Shown here: positions 17,125-27,249 of the stretch, piece by piece | Numbering within the stretch: the first letter of the stretch is position 1 | Layout: each line of letters starts with the position of its first letter | From: CBDCVN01 sp965223045 | GTDB lineage: Bacteria > Deinococcota > Deinococci > Deinococcales > Trueperaceae | Reading direction: 5' to 3' | Assembly (NCBI GenBank): GCA_965223045.1 | Contig: CBDCVN010000013.1 | Coordinates: 2,480,001-2,544,000 of the forward strand | Length of the DNA stretch: 64,000 bases | Position numbers and translations under genes: made by a program | Notes under the pieces: generated by a model | What the model was told of the DNA's origin: nothing | Database searches by the model: none | Seen by the model: the letters and a program-made list of their open reading frames with translations, nothing else

Positions 17125-20124
17125 ATGATAAGAAAAACTCGCTGGCTGGGATTACCTGTTATTGCACGTTTAAGTCTTTTTGCTCACCACCAAGGACCAG
17201 CTATACTAGTAACTACAAAAGAAAGACTTACTTACTTTGACAATACTGAAGTTTTTGGTCCTCAGAGTACAGTTAATCCTACTTTCAAGGACTGGAACCA
17301 AAAGCATAGCAAAATTATTCTAAGCCTAGAACATGCTCTAAAGCCTTTCCCTAGAAACCCTAATGAATTAGTCCTTAATTTAGAACTAGGTAAGAACTAC
17401 TCTCGTGAAACTTTGCTAGATACTTTAATAAGCTATGGTTTTGAGCGTGATGGCATGCCTGGAGTTGTGGTTAAGGGTGATACTCTAACTATTTATCCTG
17501 ATAAAGAAGATGAAAATGAAGTAGTGCGCTTGGGTTTCTTTGGTAATGAGCTTGACAGCATTGATCATAAGGAATCTAAGCTAGAGAAATACCTAATAAC
17601 CCCTTTAGAAGATATTGAGGTTGATGAAAGTGCTTGGGATAGCAAGCTCATAGAGTCTTTAGAAGGCCAGGTTTTTTTAGATGCTCCAGAACTATTTGCT
17701 AGTGAGCTAGAGGGTAATCCTGAAGGTATTGCTTGGTTTTGGGAGTATTGTAAAGAGCAAAAAGTATTGTCCTTTGGACGGGATTCGTTGGATTTGGAAG
17801 AGGCTAATGGAGAAATCCTACCCCTAAACTATTATCGAGGTAAACTAAGCGAGTTTGCTAATGATGCTGAGCTATGGTTAAAAGATGGCTATAGCATAAA
17901 CTTAATTTTGCGCTTTGAGCGCACAGGCATATACTTACGCGAGAAAGTCATTGATCACTTAGCAAGTGAGTGGGTTAGCAAAATAAAGCCTAGGGCTGGG
18001 ATGATTAGATTGGCTGTAGGTGGTAATACCCGTGGTGGCTATCGTGATGATAAAGCCAAAGAAATATTTATCTCAGAGGATTTACTTTATAGCTATCAGG
18101 GGTTAAGTAGGTATAAGAAACTATCAGGTAAATCGATACAAAACACCTTACAACTTAGTGTAGATGATTATTTAATACATCCCGAACATGGTATTGGTAG
18201 GTTTTTAGGTTTAGAGCCTAGAAAGGTTATGGGTATAACTCGAGATTATCTAATGCTGCAGTATGCAGGCGAGGGCAAGCTTTATTTGCCAGTAGAACAG
18301 TTAGCAGTGTTAAGACGCCACCCTGGCACAACAGACAGCCCTCCACAGCTATCTACTATAGGCACTAACGAGTGGGCTAGAACCCGTGAACGGGCTCGAG
18401 TCAATGCCCAAGAACTTGCTAGCAAGCTCATTAATATCTACGCCGAGCGTCAGATGAGCAAGGGGGTAGCCCTAGAAGCCTTGCCAGAATGGGGAATTAA
18501 AATAGCCAAAAGTTTTCCATATAAACTTACTCCTGATCAAGCAAAAGCTGTTGAAGATGTTTATGCTGATATGGCTAAGCCTATACCTATGGACAGGCTT
18601 ATCTCGGGTGATGTTGGTTTTGGTAAAACTGAGGTAGCCATACGTGCAGCCCATCATGTTGTAGGCCACAAAAAACAGGTGGCTATGCTAGTACCTACTA
18701 CAGTGTTAGCAAAGCAGCATTACGAAACTTTCTTTGATCGCTTTAAGGATTTACCTGTAGTAGTGGAAATGCTCTCACGTTTTTCTAGTAGTAGTGAAGT
18801 GCGCTCAACCCTACAGGGATTAAAAACGGGTTCTATAGACATTGTAATTGGCACTCACAGACTTCTATCTAGTGACATTGTTTTTAATGATTTAAGCTTG
18901 CTGATAATAGATGAAGAACACCGTTTTGGAGTAGCTCAGAAAGAGCGCATAAAAAGTTTAAAAACTAACCTTGATGTACTTTCACTAACTGCTACACCTA
19001 TTCCGCGCACTCTTTATATGGGATTGATAGGCTTGCGTGATGTCTCACAAATTATGACCCCTCCTAAAGGCCGTAAGCCTATTCAAACGGTGTTGCAAGC
19101 TTATAACCCTAATACTATCCGCGATGCTGTTATGTTTGAGTTAGAAAGACATGGGAAAGCCTTTTATATACATGACCGTATAGGTTCTATGGGTTCTAGA
19201 GCTATGATGTTAGGTAGACTTGTGCCTGAGGCGCGTATAGGGGTAGCTCATGGACAAATGAGTGGAGAGGAACTTGAAGAGGTAATGCTTAACTTTGCCG
19301 AGGGTGCTTATGATTTGCTGCTTTCTACTACAATTGTTGAGTCTGGTCTTGACATTGCTACTGCTAATACTTTAATTATTGAACGTGCTGATAGATTGGG
19401 TTTAGCACAACTTTACCAATTAAGAGGACGAGTGGGTAGGCGGGAAACAGAAGCTTGGGCATACTTATTGTATCCGGGTAAGTTAACTGAGCAAGCCCAA
19501 AAACGTCTTTTTGCCATTGCTGAGCTAAATGACCTTGGTAGTGGGCATTTACTAGCCGAAAAGGATATGGAGATTCGTGGCATAGGTAATCTTTTGGGTG
19601 CTGAGCAGCATGGGCATATTAGTGCGGTATCGTTAGAAGTATATACAGAAATGCTTGCTGAAGAGGTTGCCAAACTAAAAGGTGAAGCTAAAGAATTACC
19701 AGATGTAGCTATAATTGATATTTCTATAGACGCTCATTTATCTCCTAGTTATATTGCTGATGATGAGGCAAGGATAGGATTTTATGGTAGGCTTTCTGAA
19801 ACAGATAGCTTAGTGGAAATTGGCAAGATACGTAATGAGATGCGCTCGAGCTACGGCCCCTTACCAAAAGAGGTCAAAGCCTTTATTGAACTTATAAAAA
19901 TACGTTTACTGGCCGCACAAAGAAAAGTATCTGCTATAAAAGAGCACATGCTGGATTTTGAGATTATTTTTCAAGAGGATTTGAATTATAATGCTCAAGG
20001 GATAGAAAGGTTACCCTATAAAGTTGAGGTAACTAAATACCCCCCCGGTTTTAGTCTTAAAAAGCGTAATTTAGGAGAAGATGCCCTGAAAGCTATTAGT
20101 GAAGTTCTTTATCAGTGTACTTAA
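17125..20124 (+). CDS. mfd: Transcription-repair coupling factor
   Basis: 999 residues, somewhat shorter than the E. coli protein (1,148). The N-terminal UvrB-homology half (about 1-300) is followed by the RNA polymerase-interacting CarD-like domain (LSVDDYLIHPEHGIGRFLGLE, near 350), then SF2 translocase motifs: Walker A GDVGFGKTE near 496-504, DEEHRFG near 595-601, TATPIPRT, and the RecG-like TRG region (ERADRLGLAQLYQLRGRVGR). The C-terminal D7 domain closes the protein. Mfd removes stalled RNA polymerase and recruits UvrA. It converges with lon, 21 nt apart. Confidence 0.97.
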   Translation: MIRKTRWLGLPVIARLSLFAHHQGPAILVTTKERLTYFDNTEVFGPQSTVNPTFKDWNQKHSKIILSLEHALKPFPRNPNELVLNLELGKNYSRETLLDTLISYGFERDGMPGVVVKGDTLTIYPDKEDENEVVRLGFFGNELDSIDHKESKLEKYLITPLEDIEVDESAWDSKLIESLEGQVFLDAPELFASELEGNPEGIAWFWEYCKEQKVLSFGRDSLDLEEANGEILPLNYYRGKLSEFANDAELWLKDGYSINLILRFERTGIYLREKVIDHLASEWVSKIKPRAGMIRLAVGGNTRGGYRDDKAKEIFISEDLLYSYQGLSRYKKLSGKSIQNTLQLSVDDYLIHPEHGIGRFLGLEPRKVMGITRDYLMLQYAGEGKLYLPVEQLAVLRRHPGTTDSPPQLSTIGTNEWARTRERARVNAQELASKLINIYAERQMSKGVALEALPEWGIKIAKSFPYKLTPDQAKAVEDVYADMAKPIPMDRLISGDVGFGKTEVAIRAAHHVVGHKKQVAMLVPTTVLAKQHYETFFDRFKDLPVVVEMLSRFSSSSEVRSTLQGLKTGSIDIVIGTHRLLSSDIVFNDLSLLIIDEEHRFGVAQKERIKSLKTNLDVLSLTATPIPRTLYMGLIGLRDVSQIMTPPKGRKPIQTVLQAYNPNTIRDAVMFELERHGKAFYIHDRIGSMGSRAMMLGRLVPEARIGVAHGQMSGEELEEVMLNFAEGAYDLLLSTTIVESGLDIATANTLIIERADRLGLAQLYQLRGRVGRRETEAWAYLLYPGKLTEQAQKRLFAIAELNDLGSGHLLAEKDMEIRGIGNLLGAEQHGHISAVSLEVYTEMLAEEVAKLKGEAKELPDVAIIDISIDAHLSPSYIADDEARIGFYGRLSETDSLVEIGKIRNEMRSSYGPLPKEVKAFIELIKIRLLAAQRKVSAIKEHMLDFEIIFQEDLNYNAQGIERLPYKVEVTKYPPGFSLKKRNLGEDALKAISEVLYQCT

Positions 20125-20145
20125 TTTGAAGTAATTAGGTACCTA

Positions 20146-22560
20146 TCAAGAAACAGAGACTGTACTTGTAGTATTTGTTATATCTGCTTCCTTACTTGGC
20201 GGCGGCATAAAAGAGTCTTCTTGCGACTCCTCGGGTTTTTCTAAAAGCATGAGCTCTATAACTTCATCAAAATTTTTAACAGTGTTAACTGTCAAATCTG
20301 CTAAGATTTCCTCTGGCACGTCTTCTAAATTGGCTTCATTGGCTTGGGGAATAATTACCTGCTTTATACCAGCTTGATGTGCTGCTAGAAGTTTTTGCTT
20401 AACACCACCTATAGGTAAAACCCTACCACGCAAACTTATCTCACCAGTCATAGCAATGTCACCACGTACAGGGCGGTTTGTCAAAGCACTTACTACTGCT
20501 GTGGCCATAGCAATTCCAGCACTAGGACCATCTTTAGGAGTAGCCCCTTCTAATACATGAACATGTAAATCTCTATTTTCATAAAAGTCATTGGGTATAT
20601 CAAAATCTGCACTGCGATTGCGCAAATAAGCAATCCCTGCTTGTGCAGACTCTTTCATTACATCACCAAGTTGACCAGTAAGATTTACCTTTCCCTTACC
20701 TAAAACAGCAATTGCTTCTATATCTAGAGTGACTCCACCTATAGAAGTCCACGCTAAACCATGAGTTAGGCCTACTTGCTCTTCTTTATCAGCTTGGTTA
20801 TCACGATAAGGTGGTACCCCAAGAAGTTCACGTGCTTTTTCTTCATCAAGCTTAAGTAAACCTTTCCAAGGCTTATCTAAGTACTCTTTAGAAGATTTAC
20901 GAGCTACTTTAGCTATAGTACGATCTAGATTACGCACACCTGCCTCGTGCGTATACTCAGTAATAATTTTGCGAATAGCACTTTCGCCAAAAGAAAGTTT
21001 TTTCTCTAAGCCATGATCCTTTATCTGCTTAGGGATGCGGTAGCGTTTAGCAATTTCCATCTTTTCATTTAAGGTATAGCCTGGTATTTGAATAACTTCC
21101 ATACGATCTAACAGGGGCCTTGGGATAGGACTTAAACTATTAGCAGTGGTGATAAACATAACCTTTGATAAGTCATAAGGTATTTCTAAATAATGATCTT
21201 GAAAGCCTACATTCTGCTCAGGGTCAAGTACTTCTAAAAGCGCAGCAGATGGATCACCACGAAAATCCATAGTCATTTTGTCAATTTCATCGAGTAAAAA
21301 GACAGGGTTTACAGCTCCAGCAGTTTTCATGCCTTGTATAATGCGACCAGGCAAAGAGCCAATGTAAGTGCGGCGATGTCCACGGATTTCTGCTTCATCG
21401 CGCACACCACCTAAACTCATACGAACAAATTTACGATTTAAACTTCTTGCTATAGATTTACCTAGTGAAGTTTTTCCAACACCGGGAGGACCTACAAAAC
21501 ACAAAATTGGCGCTTTGTAATCAATATCCTCTTTATCTTTAATAAGTTGTCTAACAGCTAGGAATTCTAATATGCGCTCTTTAGGTTCTTTTAAAGCATG
21601 GTGATCTTCGTTTAGCACTTCTTCAGAATGGCCAATGTCAAGTAGTTCGTCATCTAATTCGCTCCAAGGCAACTCTAAAATAACATCTAAGTAAGTGCGA
21701 ACAACTGTTGCTTCAGGAGAACCACCCGGCATTTTCTCGAGTCTCTCAATTTCTTTGAGCGCCCGCTTGTTAGCTTCTTCAGGTAGGTTTTTTTCCTCTA
21801 CTCGAGCTTTCAATTCTTCTACTTCACTAATGCTTTCTTCATTGCCTAACTCTTTTTGAATGGCTTTCATCTGCTCACGCAGATAATACTCACGCTGATT
21901 AGAATCCATTTGCTCTTTGACTCGAGCGCTTATTTGTTTTTCGGCATCAAAGCGCTCTATGTCACGGTTTATAAAGCCGTAAAGTAGCTCAAGGCGTTTA
22001 ACAACATTTGCCTCTTCTAAAATAACTTGTTTATCCTTAACGTCCCACGTACTATACTTACTAATAACATCAGCCAAAGAGCCCGGTACACGCAAACCAC
22101 GCAAATTTTCTATATGAAAAGAGTCTAAACGTAAACTTTTATTTTGCTGAACATACTGTTCAAAAGCAGATTTTACTTGCTCAATAAGGCCACGAACTTG
22201 CTCATCATTCCGATCTGCTCCTGTTTCAGGTACTGTACTTACCCTAGCTCTTAAAGAAGAACCAAGATAATAGCGCTCAACTGAAACCCGTTCGCGACCT
22301 TCAACTAAAACTTGTAGGGTGTCGTCTGGTAAGCGAATTACTTGCTTAATAATTCCAAGAGTACCTATACTATAAAGATCGTCACCTGTAGGGTCATCTA
22401 TTTGAGCATCGCGCTGTGCTAAAAGCAAAACACGATTATCACTACTTTGAGCTTCTTGCAAAGCTCGCTTTGACCTAGGCCGACCTACATCCACGTTTTC
22501 TAAGGTACGTGGCATAACCACCATAGTTCGCAAAGCAATAACAGGGAGTTCCCATTCCAT
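20146..22560 (-). CDS. lon: ATP-dependent Lon protease
   Basis: 804 residues, full-length LonA. It has the N-terminal substrate domain (ELPVIALRTMVVMPRTLENV), coiled-coil region around 190-270 (YYLREQMKAIQKELG), AAA+ module with Walker A GPPGVGKTSLGKS and Walker B FLLDEIDKM, and the protease domain with catalytic Ser680 (KDGPSAGIA) and Lys723 (GGVKQKLLAA), spaced 43 apart as in E. coli. The acidic Ser/Thr-rich tail of about 30 residues is extra. It degrades misfolded and regulatory proteins. No Shine-Dalgarno is close to the ATG at 22560; the 570-nt upstream region has no clear heat-shock operator that I recognise. Confidence 0.97.
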   Translation of the reverse strand: MEWELPVIALRTMVVMPRTLENVDVGRPRSKRALQEAQSSDNRVLLLAQRDAQIDDPTGDDLYSIGTLGIIKQVIRLPDDTLQVLVEGRERVSVERYYLGSSLRARVSTVPETGADRNDEQVRGLIEQVKSAFEQYVQQNKSLRLDSFHIENLRGLRVPGSLADVISKYSTWDVKDKQVILEEANVVKRLELLYGFINRDIERFDAEKQISARVKEQMDSNQREYYLREQMKAIQKELGNEESISEVEELKARVEEKNLPEEANKRALKEIERLEKMPGGSPEATVVRTYLDVILELPWSELDDELLDIGHSEEVLNEDHHALKEPKERILEFLAVRQLIKDKEDIDYKAPILCFVGPPGVGKTSLGKSIARSLNRKFVRMSLGGVRDEAEIRGHRRTYIGSLPGRIIQGMKTAGAVNPVFLLDEIDKMTMDFRGDPSAALLEVLDPEQNVGFQDHYLEIPYDLSKVMFITTANSLSPIPRPLLDRMEVIQIPGYTLNEKMEIAKRYRIPKQIKDHGLEKKLSFGESAIRKIITEYTHEAGVRNLDRTIAKVARKSSKEYLDKPWKGLLKLDEEKARELLGVPPYRDNQADKEEQVGLTHGLAWTSIGGVTLDIEAIAVLGKGKVNLTGQLGDVMKESAQAGIAYLRNRSADFDIPNDFYENRDLHVHVLEGATPKDGPSAGIAMATAVVSALTNRPVRGDIAMTGEISLRGRVLPIGGVKQKLLAAHQAGIKQVIIPQANEANLEDVPEEILADLTVNTVKNFDEVIELMLLEKPEESQEDSFMPPPSKEADITNTTSTVSVS

Positions 22561-23014
22561 AATAGTTAAGTAAACAAGAAATTTTCCTTTAAGGCTGTAA
22601 CATGGCTGACGCCTTATGGTGTGAAAAACCTCCTAAAGTTGTCCAAGCATCTTTAATCTTATAAACTCTCTGAGAGAATCTAAGGTAGAATCACCATATT
22701 ATTATTTTTAGAATTAATTTAGCTAGGTATAGTTCTATTTTTAAACATTAAGAGTTGCCTAAATTTACATTATCCTTATAGCAGATAGTTCAGATTGTTC
22801 TTCGGTATGATCTTCTTACAAGCACTCATTGGGTGCTTAACGGTTAGTCTAGTTCACAGGATTCTGAGTATGCAGGAAATCATTTTAACGAGTATTAGGT
22901 CATGAGAAATTAAATTGTTTATAAAGAAAACATTTTCTGATATAAATCTAGCGATCCGCGAGTTAAATTCTTACAAATCAGCTTTTTGTGATACCTGAGC
23001 CAGTAAATTTAGAG

Positions 23015-23070
23015 AGCAATGTCATTACCAAAGGTTGAAAGGTATAGAGAAACCCAGTAATGACATTGCT
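23015..23070. repeat. 14-bp perfect inverted repeat (hairpin) in the lon/solute-binding gap
   Basis: AGCAATGTCATTAC at 23015-23028 is repeated inverted at 23057-23070 with a 28-nt loop. It lies 60 nt beyond the 3' end of the minus-strand solute-binding protein gene, so it could fold at the end of that transcript, but no T-run follows. The rest of the 22561-23130 gap shows no gene. Confidence 0.6.
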
Positions 23071-23130
23071 TATATATGTTTTAGCGTATTCTTAAATCAT
23101 AAATCTATTAGTATATATACAATGACTGAA

Positions 23131-24306
23131 TTATCTTGAGACTTCCTTGGCTGCTACATTTAATGCCTTGGCAACATCTGATTCAGGACTTTCTAGAATA
23201 GTTCTAAGAGCTTTATCCATTGGTCCCCACACATTACCCATTTCTCGAATGTTGGGTATGGGAGTAGCGTTTTCTAAAGCCTCTGCAAAATCTGCAACAA
23301 CAGGATTGCTTATTCTAACTTCAGACACTGCACTTTGGGAAGCTGGAATTTTGCCACTATATTCAGAAAGTGCAACTTGTGCAATGGGGCGAGTAAGCCA
23401 CTTAGCAAAATTGGCAGCATCTACTTTATTTTCGCTAAGTTCATTCATAAGTATTCCTTCTACACTCATAAAGCCGTTAAAGGAAACTCCATCTTGAGTA
23501 GTTGGCAAGGGCTTTATAGCAACATTTAGATTTGCAAGTTGATAATTGGCAACGGCCCAGGGACCATTATAAGTCATAGCTAAATGACTATCAAGGAAAA
23601 GACGATCAGAAACACCATAGTCTATACCCTCGGGAATAAGGCCGTGTTTATGGCGTAAATCTTTTATAATAGTTCCTCCTCTAATAGCTCCCTCATTGGT
23701 TAACCCTACATCTTTTGGGTTTAGATTTCCATTTTCATCTTGTGCAAAAATATAACCACCGTAGCCACTTAACCACGCATAGGAGAAATAAAAATTGCCA
23801 ATATCATATAAAAATCCATAGCTACTACCTGCAGTTAAGGCTTCAGCTGTTTCTATAAAGTCTTCAAAGGTATTAGGCGGTTCAGGCACTAAGTTAGTAT
23901 TAATTATGAGTGCAGGACCTTCTACATACATAGGCAAGCCAAAGAGATTATCATCAATAACGAAAGCCAGACGTGCTTGCTTACTTAAATCTTCTAGATA
24001 TTCTTGTGTAGCATAGCTATTCATATTAGCTAGCACACCTGCAGTTGCCATAGCATAAATTTCGCTGTGAGTAATAGGCAAGAAAAGATCAGCAGCTTCA
24101 GGTGTTTCTTCTACAAGAAGCTTCTGTTTCATTTCTCCTAAGCTTATTGGAGTTATTTGAACAGGTACTCCTAAAAGGGCTTCAAAAGAAGCTGCCTCAT
24201 TTTGCAACCATTCTAAGTCAGTTCCTTCAAATTGAGTCCAAACGGTTAAACTTTGTGCTAGAGCCAAGTTTAAAAAGGTAAGGTAGATTAAGATGAATTT
24301 TATCAT
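23131..24306 (-). CDS. Sugar ABC transporter substrate-binding protein (MalE type)
   Basis: 391 residues. A signal peptide of about 17 residues precedes SLTVWTQFEGTDLEWL, the usual family 1 solute-binding N-terminus; later landmarks are TPISLGEMKQKLL, DLFLPITHSE, LPMYVEGPALIIN and AMTYNGPWAVANY, all in the maltose/maltodextrin pattern. No Cys follows the signal, so it is periplasmic and not a lipoprotein. Permease and ATPase genes are absent on either side, so it is an orphan or works with a transporter encoded elsewhere. A tiny ORF lies just upstream. Confidence 0.9.
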   Translation of the reverse strand: MIKFILIYLTFLNLALAQSLTVWTQFEGTDLEWLQNEAASFEALLGVPVQITPISLGEMKQKLLVEETPEAADLFLPITHSEIYAMATAGVLANMNSYATQEYLEDLSKQARLAFVIDDNLFGLPMYVEGPALIINTNLVPEPPNTFEDFIETAEALTAGSSYGFLYDIGNFYFSYAWLSGYGGYIFAQDENGNLNPKDVGLTNEGAIRGGTIIKDLRHKHGLIPEGIDYGVSDRLFLDSHLAMTYNGPWAVANYQLANLNVAIKPLPTTQDGVSFNGFMSVEGILMNELSENKVDAANFAKWLTRPIAQVALSEYSGKIPASQSAVSEVRISNPVVADFAEALENATPIPNIREMGNVWGPMDKALRTILESPESDVAKALNVAAKEVSR

Positions 24307-24324
24307 ATTTTGCTTTCTATATGT

Positions 24325-24474
24325 TTAAATTAGTGAGTATCTAACTTCATTAATTTTATCTACTTTTTGAGAAAGTTTTTCAATCTCTTTTTCTGTAGTT
24401 TGCCTAGCTATCCACTCGTAAACGTTTTGTCCTACACCCAAAAGTGTCAAACCTGTACCTATCCAATTAAACAT
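24325..24474 (-). CDS. 49-residue membrane/coiled-coil peptide
   Basis: ATG at 24474 follows AAGGAAA by about 7 nt. The product has a short hydrophobic N-terminal half (WIGTGLTLLGVG) and a charged heptad-like C-terminal half (TTEKEIEKLSQKVDKINEV). It sits between dprA and the solute-binding gene on the same strand (32 nt after dprA, 18 nt before the next), so it is probably in that transcript. Function unknown. The good ribosome site and compact fit support a real gene. Confidence 0.55.
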   Translation of the reverse strand: MFNWIGTGLTLLGVGQNVYEWIARQTTEKEIEKLSQKVDKINEVRYSLI

Positions 24475-24506
24475 AATATTATTTCCTTGTTAAAAATTAA
24501 AAAGTA

Positions 24507-25610
24507 CTAAACTAGGGATATGTAACGTCCATTAGGTAACCTTTTTATAATACCTTTTAACTCAAGCAAAGTTAAAGCAGGTAAAATCTCTCCGGCTTCT
24601 TTCCCTGTAACACTTACAATATCATCTAATAAAAGTGATTCCGTATTTTTAATTATTAAGGCTATACTCTTATTAGGTTCTTGTAAACCTTCTAAAGGTG
24701 AAATGGTGGTCTCTAATACTTGGTCCCAGTTAAATTCATTTAAAATATCTTGAGCACTTTCCACTAAGATGGCACCTTGCTTGAGTAAGTCTAATACTCC
24801 TGTTGCACGACTATCTCCAGCGCGACCGGGAACAGCGAATACTGAACGACCTTCTTCTAGTGCATAACTAGCAGTAATCATAGCACCTGACTTTTTATTG
24901 CCTTCTACAACTACTATACCTCTTGTTAAACCACATATTATGCGATTACGTCCGGGAAAGTTCTGGGCATGTGGAGGTGTACCAACAGGATACTCACTTA
25001 CAATTGCTCCATGGTCCTTTACTATATTTTCAGCTAATCCTTTATGTTTATAAGGGTAGATAATATCAACACCTGAGCCCAAAACTGCCACTGTTTTCCC
25101 TTCTTTGCTTTTAATTGCACCTTGGTGAGCAGCGCCATCAACACCTAAAGCCAAACCAGAAACAACTACTACACCTGCTTTTGTTAATACCTCACCCAAA
25201 GTCCGACTAAAATTTAAGGCATATTCACTAGCATTTCGAGTGCCAACCACGGCTATAGAGCGTACTTTATCAAATCCTTTATATAAAGTTTCTGGCAACT
25301 CCCCTTTGATATAGAGTAGGGGTGGTGGATCGTAAATTTGCCTTAAGCATTCGGGGTAATTAGGATCACTTAAAGCCACTATATGGACACCTAGCTTTTC
25401 AGCTCGAGCTAGTTCCTTATCAGATTTTTTTGATGCTTTACTTTCCCGTAGAGCCTCTATGATTTTGGGGCCAATGCCCTCAACCTCACTCAGCTCTTTG
25501 GGGCTAGCATCTAAAACTTTTTTGGCATCACCAAAGTGTTCAATAAGTAACTTAATTTTGCGAGCCCCTAATCCTGGGGTAAGACCTAAAGTAAGAATGG
25601 CTTTTTTCAT
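24507..25610 (-). CDS. dprA: DNA-processing protein, transformation
   Basis: 367 residues. An N-terminal helix-hairpin-helix-like region (about 1-65, DASPKELSEVEGIGPKIIEAL) precedes the Rossmann-like DprA core: VRSIAVVGTRNASEYA, VVSGLALGVDGAAHQGA, VLGSGVDIIYPYKH, FPGRNRIICGLTRG and EGNKKSGAMITASYALEEGR. A winged-helix-like C-terminus (about 305-367) follows. DprA loads RecA on incoming single-stranded DNA; with pilT in the same window this points to natural competence. A GAGGG box precedes the ATG. Divergent from hisD with a 65-nt gap. Confidence 0.95.
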   Translation of the reverse strand: MKKAILTLGLTPGLGARKIKLLIEHFGDAKKVLDASPKELSEVEGIGPKIIEALRESKASKKSDKELARAEKLGVHIVALSDPNYPECLRQIYDPPPLLYIKGELPETLYKGFDKVRSIAVVGTRNASEYALNFSRTLGEVLTKAGVVVVSGLALGVDGAAHQGAIKSKEGKTVAVLGSGVDIIYPYKHKGLAENIVKDHGAIVSEYPVGTPPHAQNFPGRNRIICGLTRGIVVVEGNKKSGAMITASYALEEGRSVFAVPGRAGDSRATGVLDLLKQGAILVESAQDILNEFNWDQVLETTISPLEGLQEPNKSIALIIKNTESLLLDDIVSVTGKEAGEILPALTLLELKGIIKRLPNGRYISLV

Positions 25611-25663
25611 AAAACCCTCAGATAGATGAGTATTTTCACCGTTAGTTAGTCTCCTTCTCTTAA

Positions 25664-25669
25664 TATGAT
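25664..25669 (+). promoter_or_regulatory. -10-like box before hisD
   Basis: TATGAT lies 6 nt before the hisD ATG at 25676; no Shine-Dalgarno intervenes. Confidence 0.4.
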
Positions 25670-25675
25670 AATTAT

Positions 25676-26941
25676 ATGAAACATATAGACAAAGTTACTG
25701 CACTTAACTTGTTTACAGCAAGAAATCAAATAAATAGTAACCCTGATTTACGTTCTTTAGTAGAAGGTATCTTACGCGAGGTCCACACTAAGGGTGATGA
25801 GGCTCTAAAGAACTTTGGCAAGCGTTTTGATGGAGTATCACTAGACAATTTTTTGGTACCAAAAGCTGATATAGAAAAAGGTTATGAAACAATTACTAAT
25901 GAACTTAGAGAAGCTATTAACCTATCTATTGGTAGGGTTTGTGAATTTTATGAACATCAACCCAAAGAAGGGTTTTTACAGCCTAAAGAAAGTTCTCTTT
26001 TAGGACAGATAGTAAGACCTTTAGAAAGAGTGGCTTGCTATATACCCGGTGGGACTGCACCACTTTTTAGCACTCTAATTATGACAGCTGTGCCTGCCCA
26101 AGTAGCAGGTGTAAAGGAGATTATTGTTGCTACCCCCCCCCAAAAAGGTGGTGGCATTGCCCCAGAAATCTTAGCCTCAGCCCATATGTTAGGTATTGAT
26201 ACCATTTATCGTTTGGGTGGTGCCCAAGCTATTGCTGCACTTGCTTATGGTACAGAGAGTATTCCTAAGGTAGATAAAATTGTTGGTCCGGGTAACATTT
26301 ATGTAATATTAGCTAAACAGATGCTTTTTGGTGAAGTTGGTATAGAGGCTCTACCCGGCCCTACTGAAACCTTAATTTTAGCTGATGAGTCAGCTAGTAT
26401 AAAGCATGTAGTTGCTGATCTTTTAGCTCAGGCAGAGCACCTAGCTGCACAACCTATTTTGGTTACTACTAGTCAAGGAATTGCTGATAGCTTAACAAAA
26501 GAAGTAGAAAAACAAATTATTGATTTGGCGACAGCCAAACACGCCAAAGAAGCCCTGGAGAAACGTGGTTATGTTGTTAAGGTAGATTCTCTAGAAGAAG
26601 GTATGGAAGTGGCTAACACTTATGCTCCTGAGCACCTTTGTTTACTAGTTAAAGACCCTTGGGAACTTCTTCCTTTGGTTAAGCATGCTGGTGGAGTATT
26701 TATAGGGGAAAACAGCATGGAAGCTCTAGGGGATTATATAGCAGGCCCAAGCCATGTGATGCCTACCGGTGGTACTGCAAGGTTTTCTAGTGCTATTAAT
26801 CTACGTGACTTTCAAAAGGTTATTCCTTTAGTAAGTTTTAATCAGGAGGCGTTAACTGACATTGCTCCTGCAGCTGTACATATGGCTCGAGCAGAAGGTT
26901 TAGAAGCACATGCTCGAGCCATCGAATCAAGACTGGCTTGA
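25676..26941 (+). CDS. hisD: Histidinol dehydrogenase
   Basis: 421 residues, normal length. It oxidises L-histidinol twice with NAD to give histidine. Motifs: CYIPGGTAPLFSTLIMTAVPA, YRLGGAQAIAALAYGT, KIVGPGNIYV, LPGPTETLILAD, the zinc/catalytic region LLAQAEHLAAQ, and NTYAPEHLCL plus GDYIAGPSHVMPTGGTARFSS. No other his gene is adjacent (an IMPase/HisN-like gene lies at 47023), so the pathway is dispersed. It appears monocistronic, with a 308-nt gap after it. Confidence 0.97.
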   Translation: MKHIDKVTALNLFTARNQINSNPDLRSLVEGILREVHTKGDEALKNFGKRFDGVSLDNFLVPKADIEKGYETITNELREAINLSIGRVCEFYEHQPKEGFLQPKESSLLGQIVRPLERVACYIPGGTAPLFSTLIMTAVPAQVAGVKEIIVATPPQKGGGIAPEILASAHMLGIDTIYRLGGAQAIAALAYGTESIPKVDKIVGPGNIYVILAKQMLFGEVGIEALPGPTETLILADESASIKHVVADLLAQAEHLAAQPILVTTSQGIADSLTKEVEKQIIDLATAKHAKEALEKRGYVVKVDSLEEGMEVANTYAPEHLCLLVKDPWELLPLVKHAGGVFIGENSMEALGDYIAGPSHVMPTGGTARFSSAINLRDFQKVIPLVSFNQEALTDIAPAAVHMARAEGLEAHARAIESRLA

Positions 26942-26985
26942 ATAAGATTAATTAAAGGCTCAAACTTAGAATATAAAAAATGTGG

Positions 26986-27165
26986 TTAGAGGCCAGCAGG
27001 CACTAACTATCTCCTACTAGATACTAATAAACCTATGTCAGAAAAATTTTTCCCTAGTATTATAGAGATTATCTCTATAAGCATGTCATCCTGAGGAGTA
27101 TTAACGAGGAGAACATACCACGCTTCCATCTTCGCTTCGTCGCACCTAGGATGATCTTCTCTATG
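26986..27165. repeat. Intergenic repeat-like palindromes
   Basis: The 26942-27249 gap has no gene. It holds an 8-bp stem palindrome TATAGAGA/TCTCTATA (27061-27079), an imperfect inverted pair GTCATCCTGAGG near 27085 and CCTAGGATGAT near 27145, and the string AGGCACTAACTA near 26998, which recurs at about 60667 before recR. These look like dispersed non-coding repeats; the copy number is unknown. Confidence 0.4.
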
Positions 27166-27249
27166 CATCAATCAAACAAGGACTTATATGAACATCTATA
27201 TAAACTTTAACTCCAATAAAACTATCTTATTTCCCTGCAAAAAGAATCA

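Noticed and set aside
22561..23014. Heat-shock operator (CIRCE or HAIR) upstream of lon
   Set aside because: No inverted repeat matching either consensus is visible near the lon start.
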